A program made the translations under genes and the position numbers. DNA of 14,597 nucleotides, taken from the NCBI GenBank assembly GCA_944324625.1, contig CALUWZ010000028.1, positions 1 through 14,597 on the forward strand. Direction: 5' to 3'. Below the pieces are notes generated by a model. That model was given only the letters and a program-made list of their open reading frames with translations, was not told the DNA's origin and ran no database searches. Source of the DNA: an uncultured Mailhella sp. Its GTDB lineage: Bacteria > Desulfobacterota > Desulfovibrionia > Desulfovibrionales > Desulfovibrionaceae. This document shows, one piece after another, positions 8,144 to 13,414 of the stretch; positions within the stretch are counted from its first letter, which is position 1; each line of letters starts with the position of its first letter.

Positions 8144-8264
8144 AAAAAAAGGAGGCAGTTTACTTAAGGAGAGTTTATATGAACGGTGTTTTTTAAGGGG
8201 TTCCGTATTCCCCTTGCTTTGGCAGCTATTGCAACGCATGAAATTATTTCTTCCATACGATATG
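8109..8264 (-). ncRNA. Candidate sigma-54-dependent small RNA, about 155 nt
   Basis: A near-consensus sigma-54 promoter (8275-8291) points into this stretch, and a strong intrinsic terminator (8109-8143) ends it. The start is predicted near 8264, twelve bases past the -12 C. The transcript can form a 5' hairpin (8256-8238, AUGGAA with UUUCAU), a second hairpin (8215-8195, AAGGGG with CCCCUU, nine-base loop) and the terminator hairpin. Between the second and third it has an unstructured tract with two anti-Shine-Dalgarno stretches, CUCUCCUUAAG (8173-8163) and CUGCCUCC (8158-8151). A 30-codon frame (8256-8164) exists, but its ATG lies about eight bases from the predicted 5' end and has no ribosome site. 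A non-coding regulatory RNA is therefore more likely. I do not recognise a known RNA family. Confidence 0.55.
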
Positions 8265-8274
8265 CCCTATATAT

Positions 8275-8291
8275 AGCAAAGTCCGTGCCAA
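8275..8291 (-). promoter_or_regulatory. Near-consensus sigma-54 (-24/-12) promoter
   Basis: Read on the minus strand the element is TTGGCACGGACTTTGCT. It matches the RpoN consensus TTGGCACG-N4-TTGCW at every defined position, including the invariant GG (8289-8288) and GC (8277-8276) at the required spacing. The sigma-54 gene itself is in this window. Sigma-54 promoters need an AAA+ activator protein and ATP hydrolysis, so this transcript should respond to a specific signal. No activator gene is seen here. Confidence 0.85.
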
Positions 8292-8319
8292 AACTTGTTT
8301 TTATATGATTATCCTTTTA

Positions 8320-8332
8320 ATTCAATATATTA
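8320..8332. promoter_or_regulatory. Possible IHF site between sigma-54 promoter and upstream repeats
   Basis: The plus-strand 13-mer ATTCAATATATTA differs from the IHF consensus WATCAANNNNTTR at one position. It sits about 56-68 bases upstream of the predicted start, where IHF bends DNA at many sigma-54 promoters. The surroundings are AT-rich, so a chance match is possible. Confidence 0.3.
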
Positions 8333-8384
8333 TACACACATTTATCTGACTGCCTTTTCCTCTTGGCAAACAGACGTTAACCTT

Positions 8385-8424
8385 TTATACAGTCTTTTAA
8401 TTTTTTTGTATAAAAATTATACAG
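8385..8424 (-). promoter_or_regulatory. Candidate enhancer: paired CTGTATAA repeats and a palindrome
   Basis: On the minus strand CTGTATAA occurs at 8424-8417 and again at 8392-8385. The copies are in the same orientation and exactly 32 bases apart, which is about three helical turns. The first copy overlaps a perfect inverted repeat, GTATAA-AAA-TTATAC (8408-8422). The sites are centred about 124 and 156 bases upstream of the predicted sigma-54 start, the usual range for activator binding. The alternative reading is that TATAAT-like sequence here is an unrelated promoter or simple AT bias. Confidence 0.35.
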
Positions 8425-8434
8425 ACAGCAAAGC

Positions 8435-8462
8435 AAAAAAAAGACCTGCCCGAAAGCAGGTC
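8435..8462 (-). terminator. Intrinsic terminator of the symporter gene
   Basis: A seven-base-pair stem (GACCTGC 8443-8449 with GCAGGTC 8456-8462) and a six-base loop are followed on the minus strand by eight T residues. It starts 25 bases after the symporter stop codon and separates that gene from the small-RNA unit. Confidence 0.92.
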
Positions 8463-8487
8463 CTTTAAGCAATGAGGTAAGGAAAAT

Positions 8488-9861
8488 TTATTTCACTTCT
8501 CTTTCATATTCATCCAAAGCCTTGCTTACAAACTTGCCGAGGGCAAACAAGGCAATAATGTTCGGAAGAGCCATAATGCCGTTAAACATGTCGGCAAGGT
8601 TCCAAACAAGATCAACCTTGAGAACTGAACCGAGCACAAGGAAAACAATAATGATGACTTTATACGGCTTTACGGCCTTGGTGCCGAAAAGGAATTTAAT
8701 ATTCTGTTCGCCGAAGAAAGCCCAGCCCAAAATTGTGGAACCTGCAAAGAAGAACAGACAAATGGCAACAAAGGTGCTTCCGAGAGAACCGAAACCGATG
8801 GTAAACGCTTTCTGCGTCAGGGCAATGCCTTGAGGAACGGCATTGGGATCTGTGCCGAGAGCGCCGGTCATGATGATGACAAATGCCGTCATATTAAGCA
8901 CGACAAAGGTATCAAAAAATACGCCGATAATGGCGACAAGACCTTGCTGGGCAGGATATTTTACCTTGGCAATGGCGTGCGCATGCGGAGTTGAACCCAT
9001 ACCGGCTTCGTTGGAGAAAAGACCGCGGGCAACACCGTAACGCATGGCTTCTTTAATGCTTGCGCCGATAACGCCGCCTGTAGCGGCAACCGGGTCAAAA
9101 GCACCCCAAAAAATCATTTTCAGCGCAGGAATAAAGTTGTCAATATGGGTAATAATAACAATCAGCGCACCGATAACATACAGAACCGCCATGAGCGGAA
9201 CCATTTTTTCCGTGGTATAGGCAAGACGGGAAACACCGCCGAGGAATATAAAGCCGGTAAAAGCGGCAACGGCAAGACCGACGGCAAGAGGAGGAATACC
9301 GAATGCCGTATAGAATGAATCGGCAATGGAGTTGGCCTGAACCATGTTGCCGATAAAGCCGAGAGCCAAAATAATGGTTACGGCAAAGAATACGGCAAGG
9401 CCTTTGCTTCCGAGACCTTTGGAAATATAATAAGCAGGACCGCCCACAGTATGACCTGAGTCGTCTTTGGTTTTATACAATTGGGCAAGAACGGCTTCGA
9501 CAAAAATGGTTGCCATGCCGAAAAAGGCTGCAATCCACATCCAGAAAATGGCACCGGGACCACCGCATGCAATAGCTGTTGCCGCACCTGCAAGGTTCCC
9601 TGTCCCAACCTGCGCAGCAACAGCCGTGGTTAAGGACTGGAAGGAACTCATCCCGTCCTTGCCGGCCTTTTCACCCTGCAAAGACATGTCGCCAAAACCG
9701 TAACGGGCAGCACGCATAAAGCGTCTGATCTGCACGAATTTGAGTTTTAACGTAAAATAAATACCGGCACCAACTAAAATAGGAATCAAGCAAAAAGGTC
9801 CCCACAGGATACCGTTAATGTTTGAAACCAAGGCATTAAGTTGATCCATAATCTGGTCCAT
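8488..9861 (-). CDS. Sodium:alanine/glycine symporter (AGCS family)
   Basis: This 457-residue inner-membrane transporter has about ten hydrophobic helices. The family signature is clear: SFQSLTTAVAAQVGTGN begins at residue 73, PGAIFWMW is at 102-109, GGPAYYI at 140-146, and RGLFSNEAGMGS at 279-290. AGCS proteins import alanine and/or glycine with sodium (or protons). Length and motifs are complete, so it should be functional. Substrate choice between alanine and glycine cannot be read reliably. The start at 9861 has GAGAGG six bases before the ATG. It is a single-gene unit, with a terminator at 8435-8462 and a long AT-rich leader upstream. I looked for a glycine riboswitch in the leader and saw none. 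Confidence 0.94.
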   Translation of the reverse strand: MDQIMDQLNALVSNINGILWGPFCLIPILVGAGIYFTLKLKFVQIRRFMRAARYGFGDMSLQGEKAGKDGMSSFQSLTTAVAAQVGTGNLAGAATAIACGGPGAIFWMWIAAFFGMATIFVEAVLAQLYKTKDDSGHTVGGPAYYISKGLGSKGLAVFFAVTIILALGFIGNMVQANSIADSFYTAFGIPPLAVGLAVAAFTGFIFLGGVSRLAYTTEKMVPLMAVLYVIGALIVIITHIDNFIPALKMIFWGAFDPVAATGGVIGASIKEAMRYGVARGLFSNEAGMGSTPHAHAIAKVKYPAQQGLVAIIGVFFDTFVVLNMTAFVIIMTGALGTDPNAVPQGIALTQKAFTIGFGSLGSTFVAICLFFFAGSTILGWAFFGEQNIKFLFGTKAVKPYKVIIIVFLVLGSVLKVDLVWNLADMFNGIMALPNIIALFALGKFVSKALDEYEREVK

Positions 9862-9906
9862 CTGAAACCTCTCAAAATTAATTGTTAAACACGAAGCCTC
9901 TGCCGT

Positions 9907-9926
9907 TTTTTACATTTTTGTAAAAA
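9907..9926. promoter_or_regulatory. Inverted repeat in the symporter leader
   Basis: Perfect eight-base arms, TTTTTACA and TGTAAAAA, are separated by four T residues. The repeat is 46-65 bases upstream of the symporter ATG, between the likely promoter and the ribosome site. It could be a repressor operator or a weak hairpin in the 5' leader. No family assignment is possible. Confidence 0.4.
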
Positions 9927-9978
9927 TTGAATATTAAGTCATATTTTGTTTTTAATCAAGTTTAATCTTGCATATTTA

Positions 9979-10080
9979 AAAATTTTCTTGAAAAATTCTT
10001 TGTCAAAACCCAAATAATTATTTTTTGGCCAAAAGAGTGAAAATAGAAAAAAAAGAAAAATTTTTATATTACAATATTGT
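9979..10080 (-). promoter_or_regulatory. Likely symporter promoter region with two palindromes
   Basis: On the minus strand a perfect -35 box TTGACA lies at 10006-10001. The -10 is not obvious: TTTAAA or TTAAAT about 20-21 bases on is the best match, so the promoter may need an activator. Upstream of the -35 are two perfect palindromes, TTTTGGCCAAAA (10023-10034) and ACAATATTGT (10071-10080), plausible activator sites. The rest of the 9862-10070 spacer is AT-rich, with no frame or RNA that I recognise. Confidence 0.4.
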
Positions 10081-10110
10081 TAATTTATATGCTGCTTCCT
10101 GCTGACACTG

Positions 10111-10141
10111 CCTGAGCGCAGCGGCAAAACGTCTGCGCAGG
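10111..10141. other. GC-rich imperfect hairpin in the symporter/carboxypeptidase spacer
   Basis: Arms CCTG..CGCAG (10111-10121) and CTGCGCAGG (10133-10141) pair with a two-base bulge around an 11-base loop. The local composition (10085-10160) is much more GC-rich than the AT-rich DNA on its symporter side. No T run follows on either strand, so it is not a simple terminator. I see no gene in 10085-10200. Confidence 0.4.
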
Positions 10142-10210
10142 CCGGTTTTCAAAAAAACTGCTCCTGCTGCCCCAAAGGAAAAAGAATAAAACAGCCCTAA
10201 AAATTCCCAT

Positions 10211-10237
10211 AAAAAAAAGCCGACCTGCGTCGGCTTT
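10211..10237 (-). terminator. Intrinsic terminator of the rpoN-carboxypeptidase unit
   Basis: A GCCGAC/GTCGGC stem (10219-10224 with 10229-10234) has a four-base loop and is extended by three A-T pairs. On the minus strand eight T residues follow (10218-10211). It lies 27 bases after the carboxypeptidase stop. Confidence 0.92.
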
Positions 10238-10263
10238 CTGAAAAGACAATCTGTATAAAAATC

Positions 10264-11115
10264 TTACAATACGCTGGATATGCGGGAAATCTTATGGGAC
10301 TGCAGCGCAAAGCCCGCATCCATAAGCCTGCGCAGTTCCCGCGCCCGTATGTCGTTGGAACCTGCCCCCAAAATAACGGCAACAAGCCTTGTGCCGCCCC
10401 GTCTCGCCGTACTTACGATATTATAGCCGGAGGCAATGGTCCAGCCTGTTTTCAGTCCGTCTGCCCCTTTGTATTTTCCGAGCAGAGGATTGTTGTTTTT
10501 CAGGCTGTAGCGGCGGTAGGAATATTTTTTGGTATTGTGATACACAAGACTTTCCGGATGTATCATAATATAATTTCTGCTTAAAGCCAGCATATCGCTT
10601 GCCGTGGTATACTGCCCCTTGGCAGGCAGGCCGTTGCAGGTTTTAAACACGGTATTTTTCATTTTCAGCTTTTTCGCTTTTTTATTCATAAGCGCCACAA
10701 ATCTGCTTTCTGAACCTGCCATGTGCTCGGCCACGGCCACACAGGCATCATTGCCGCTGGCAACGGCCATGCCGTACAAAAGCTGTTTCACGGTCACCAC
10801 GTCCCCCTGCCGCAAATGCATGGAAGAACCGCCCGTGCGCGCCGCCCTCCTGCTGACCCTTACCTTGGTGTCAAGACTGATTTTTTTGGCTTTTATGGCA
10901 TCGAAAACCAAATACATGGTCATGATTTTTGTTAAAGACGCAGGCGGTATGCGCTTATTTTCGTTTTGCCTGTATATCACCTGCACGGCGTCCAAATCCA
11001 TTAAAATGGCTCCGCGCACGTTGAGTTTTGCGGCATGAGCGGCAGGACTTGCCAACGAGCCTGCAAAAAACGTCAAAACACATAAAAAAACACAAATAAA
11101 ACGAAAGATTTTCAT
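10264..11115 (-). CDS. Short D-alanyl-D-alanine carboxypeptidase (peptidase S11, PBP5-like)
   Basis: This 283-residue periplasmic serine peptidase has a signal peptide ending near AHA-A (residues 26-29). It carries the three penicillin-binding motifs: SLTK (Ser60-Lys63, nucleophile and base), SGN (120-122) and KTG (222-224). Enzymes of this family trim the terminal D-Ala from peptidoglycan pentapeptides and so limit cross-linking. The protein stops soon after the catalytic domain. It lacks the C-terminal beta domain and the amphipathic membrane anchor of E. coli PBP5, so it may be soluble in the periplasm. Its start is 28 bases after the rpoN stop with only a poor ribosome site, suggesting co-transcription and possibly coupled translation. 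A PBP7-like endopeptidase is an alternative reading given the short length. Confidence 0.9.
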   Translation of the reverse strand: MKIFRFICVFLCVLTFFAGSLASPAAHAAKLNVRGAILMDLDAVQVIYRQNENKRIPPASLTKIMTMYLVFDAIKAKKISLDTKVRVSRRAARTGGSSMHLRQGDVVTVKQLLYGMAVASGNDACVAVAEHMAGSESRFVALMNKKAKKLKMKNTVFKTCNGLPAKGQYTTASDMLALSRNYIMIHPESLVYHNTKKYSYRRYSLKNNNPLLGKYKGADGLKTGWTIASGYNIVSTARRGGTRLVAVILGAGSNDIRARELRRLMDAGFALQSHKISRISSVL

Positions 11116-11127
11116 AAGACAAATTGC

Positions 11128-11154
11128 GGTTAAAAACGCTTGGTTAAAAGCGCT
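11128..11154. repeat. Near-perfect tandem repeat at the end of rpoN
   Basis: On the plus strand GGTTAAAAACGCT (11128-11140) and GGTTAAAAGCGCT (11142-11154) lie in tandem, separated by one base and differing at one position. One copy encodes the last residues and stop of rpoN and the other fills the gap before the carboxypeptidase start. It could be a slippage duplication or a protein site. Confidence 0.6.
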
Positions 11155-12586
11155 GTTTGCGCTTTGATGAAGAAGGAATGTTCAAAGCCGTTCTGTATTT
11201 TGCAACTGTTCGGCGGGCAATGTCAACCCCGATTTCCTGCTTCAGAAGCTCGCAGAGCTTTTCGTCGGCCAAAGGATTTTTGGGGTCTTCCTTGCCGATC
11301 ATCTTTTTAATCAGGGCTTTTACGCTTTCGGAGCCCACGGCGTCGCCGTCGTCGGAACTCAGCGCGCTGTTGAAGAAAAATTTCAGTTCAAAAACCCCGT
11401 GGGGCGTGGAAACATATTTATTGGTGGTAATACGGCTGACAGAAGATTCATGCATTTCAATATCTTCGGCAATATCTTTCAGAATAAGCGGCCTGAGCTT
11501 GTCCACGCCTTCTTCAAAAAACGGACGCTGGAACTTGACAATGCTTTCCATTACCTTGTACAGCGTGCGCTTTCTCTGCTCAAGGCTTTTGATAAGCCAA
11601 GATGCGGACGCAATCTTTTTGCTGCTGAAATCCTTGACCTCGGCTGAAGCATGGGCCCTGTCCAGAAAATCGTTGAGCCGAAGATTGGGAATGTCCTCGT
11701 CATTGAGCAGAATCACAAAATCGCCGTCACAGGGAAAAACATAGACGTCAGGGCTCACATACATGGGCTCGCTTTCGCCGAAGCTCGCCCCCGGCATGGG
11801 ATCAAGGGACTGAATAATGTCAAGGTATTCGCCGAGCACGTCCATGTCGATATGGAATTTGCGCAGAAGCGGCTTGTATCTGTGGGTTTCAAGGTCTGTC
11901 AGATGATATTTGATCAAATCCACCAAAATGGGATCACGGTCATACTTCAGCACTTCAATCTGGGTCAGCAGACATTCCTGCGGCGTTCTTGCCGCAACGC
12001 CCACGGGATCAAGGCGCTGAACCTTGAACAGGGCTTTTTCCGCCTCTTCCAAAGAACAGCCCGCACCTTCCGCAATTTCGGAAAGTTCCGCGCGCAGATA
12101 TCCGGAACTGTCCAGATTGCCGATAATGTTTTCACAGATTTCTATTTCTTTTTCCGTACAGTCGGAAAGACGCAGCTGCCACATGAGGTGGGCGTCCAAA
12201 GAACTTTTTTCCGCATAGCGCGTTTCAATGAAATTATTGTCCTCAACGGACTCGTATTCATGTACGGAAGAAGTTTTGGGAGCGGAAGAAAGCTCGCCGA
12301 GATAATCTTCCCAGTCACCGTTTTTGTTGACTTCTTCAAAAGAATAGCCTTCTTCCTGCATGTCGGCCGGACGGTTTTCGTTAAGCTCTTCAAAATTTTT
12401 GTCATTATTTATTGTTTCCGCTTCCTGCTGAACTTCCTCAAGAAAAGGGTTTTCCAGCAATTCCTGCTGGATATGTTCAACAAGCTCAAGTCTGGACATC
12501 TGCAGCAATTTAATTGCCTGCTGCAGCTGAGGAGACATAAGCAATTGCTGTGTCTGCTTTAGCTGCTGTTTAAGTTCTAAAGCCAT
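11144..12586 (-). CDS. rpoN: RNA polymerase sigma-54 factor
   Basis: This 480-residue alternative sigma factor directs RNA polymerase to -24/-12 promoters and depends on AAA+ activators. Region I (1-50) is Gln/Leu-rich with the classic LQQAIKLLQMS start and activator contact surface. Region II (about 51-125) is acidic. The core-binding domain covers about 130-330. A helix-turn-helix lies near 368-390. The invariant RpoN box ARRTVAKYR is at 457-465. The reading frame extends to an ATG at 12622, but the internal ATG at 12586 is chosen because GGAG lies six bases upstream and because the product then begins MALELKQQL, as in homologues. It is followed by the carboxypeptidase gene. Its usual partners (lptB, hpf, ptsN) are not adjacent here. 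Confidence 0.97.
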   Translation of the reverse strand: MALELKQQLKQTQQLLMSPQLQQAIKLLQMSRLELVEHIQQELLENPFLEEVQQEAETINNDKNFEELNENRPADMQEEGYSFEEVNKNGDWEDYLGELSSAPKTSSVHEYESVEDNNFIETRYAEKSSLDAHLMWQLRLSDCTEKEIEICENIIGNLDSSGYLRAELSEIAEGAGCSLEEAEKALFKVQRLDPVGVAARTPQECLLTQIEVLKYDRDPILVDLIKYHLTDLETHRYKPLLRKFHIDMDVLGEYLDIIQSLDPMPGASFGESEPMYVSPDVYVFPCDGDFVILLNDEDIPNLRLNDFLDRAHASAEVKDFSSKKIASASWLIKSLEQRKRTLYKVMESIVKFQRPFFEEGVDKLRPLILKDIAEDIEMHESSVSRITTNKYVSTPHGVFELKFFFNSALSSDDGDAVGSESVKALIKKMIGKEDPKNPLADEKLCELLKQEIGVDIARRTVAKYRTALNIPSSSKRKQRF

Positions 12587-12616
12587 TTCCTTCTCCAAAC
12601 AATAAAAAATTTTTGT

Positions 12617-12638
12617 ATGCATTTCTTATGCCATAAGT
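12617..12638 (-). promoter_or_regulatory. Possible autoregulatory sigma-54 element and palindrome before rpoN
   Basis: On the minus strand TGGCA (12633-12629) and TGCA (12621-12618) place GG and GC exactly 12 bases apart, the sigma-54 spacing. It would start transcription near 12607 and leave a 20-base leader with the rpoN ribosome site. The same bases hold a perfect inverted repeat CTTATG-C-CATAAG (12625-12637). They also include a moderate sigma-70 match (TTGCAA 12653-12648, 17-base spacer, CATAAG 12630-12625). Either sigma factor, or a repressor, could use the site. Confidence 0.4.
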
Positions 12639-12732
12639 AATTTTTTATTGCAAGACAAAGAAGAAGAAAAAACTATTCTGCAATTAATAAAAAGTGTTAT
12701 AAAAAAAATCTCTCCGCAAAAACTTTTATGCC

Positions 12733-12761
12733 TTGCTATCACGGCAAAATTATTGCATAAT
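12733..12761 (+). promoter_or_regulatory. Promoter of the TPR-like gene: sigma-70 match overlapping a sigma-54-like element
   Basis: A sigma-70 reading gives TTGCTA (12733-12738), a 17-base spacer and CATAAT (12756-12761). Overlapping it, GGCA at 12743-12746 and TTGCA at 12753-12757 show the exact GG/GC spacing of a sigma-54 promoter, though the base before GG is C rather than T. Both predict a start near 12768, about 30 bases before the ATG. Confidence 0.5.
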
Positions 12762-12799
12762 ATCCGAAACGCAGTCTATGCTTTTCTTCGGGGGTATTT

Positions 12800-13390
12800 A
12801 TGGACATAAATCAGATAAAAATGCAGCTTGCCACAGCAAAAGCCAATGCCAAAAAAGGCGACATTGCAGGCTCCCTGAAACGCTTTATTTATGCGCTGCA
12901 CGCCCTCGTGCAGGGAGGTTCCGCCATTCCCACCGATCTGAAAAGCCTTATCCGCGACACGGCAGGCGAATACAATTCCTTCAGCAAATTGAAAGAAGAA
13001 CTCGGCATATCCTTCGCCTATACTCCGGGCGAAGAAAAAAAACTGCTCATAACCTGCATGAAGGCCTATGAACACCTGACCAAGGACGACACGCCGAAAG
13101 AAAGCTACGAAGAAGCCCTCAAACGCAAAAAAAACATTGACACGCACCTTATCGCCGCCAAGGATTTTCTCAGCAGAGGCTTTTTGGAACAAGCGGACCA
13201 AGAAATTGACAAAGCCCTTGAATATTACAGGGACGAAGTCACGATTTTTGCTTTTATCGGCCAGCTGTATCTGGACAAAAATTACACCATGCGCGCCAAG
13301 CATTTTTTCAAAAAAGCCGTCGAAGCAGAACCCGAAAATCAGGCAGTGGCAAAAAAATACATTGAAGTCAGCAAAATGCAGCAAAAATAA
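12800..13390 (+). CDS. TPR-like helical protein of unknown function
   Basis: This 196-residue soluble protein has no signal peptide or membrane segment. Residues 5-36 form a TPR-like helix pair (ATAKANAKKGDIAGSLKRF with later Ala/Leu spacing). Residues 112-145 and 146-180 form two further TPR-like units, the second matching the usual pattern well (IGQLYLDKNYTMRAKHFFKKA). The middle region (about 60-110) is charged and helical. TPR proteins act as protein-binding scaffolds. I do not recognise a specific partner. It is transcribed away from rpoN, and the next gene begins 24 bases after its stop. The start is supported by a GGGGG Shine-Dalgarno-like run six bases before the ATG. I chose this plus-strand frame over the antisense frame of similar length because of its repeat pattern and ribosome site. 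Confidence 0.85.
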   Translation: MDINQIKMQLATAKANAKKGDIAGSLKRFIYALHALVQGGSAIPTDLKSLIRDTAGEYNSFSKLKEELGISFAYTPGEEKKLLITCMKAYEHLTKDDTPKESYEEALKRKKNIDTHLIAAKDFLSRGFLEQADQEIDKALEYYRDEVTIFAFIGQLYLDKNYTMRAKHFFKKAVEAEPENQAVAKKYIEVSKMQQK

Positions 13391-13414
13391 GCACCCCTAA
13401 AACAACGGTACATT

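Noticed and set aside
8178..8195. Plus-strand five-codon leader peptide (MNGVF) with a strong AAGGAG site
   Set aside because: There is no plus-strand gene downstream to regulate and no promoter seen. The ribosome-like sequence is explained as the complement of the small RNA's anti-Shine-Dalgarno tract.
9862..10263. Glycine riboswitch before the symporter
   Set aside because: The leader is AT-rich and shows none of the conserved glycine-aptamer core segments.
11651..12562. 303-codon plus-strand frame opposite rpoN
   Set aside because: It is antisense to a certain rpoN gene and has no recognisable domain.
12587..12622. Longer rpoN start at 12622
   Set aside because: The ATG at 12586 has GGAG upstream and gives the conserved MALELKQQL start. 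The extension also overlaps the likely promoter.
12776..13384. 202-codon minus-strand frame opposite the TPR-like gene
   Set aside because: It is Phe-rich shadow coding with no motif or ribosome site. The plus-strand frame has TPR pattern, promoter and ribosome site.
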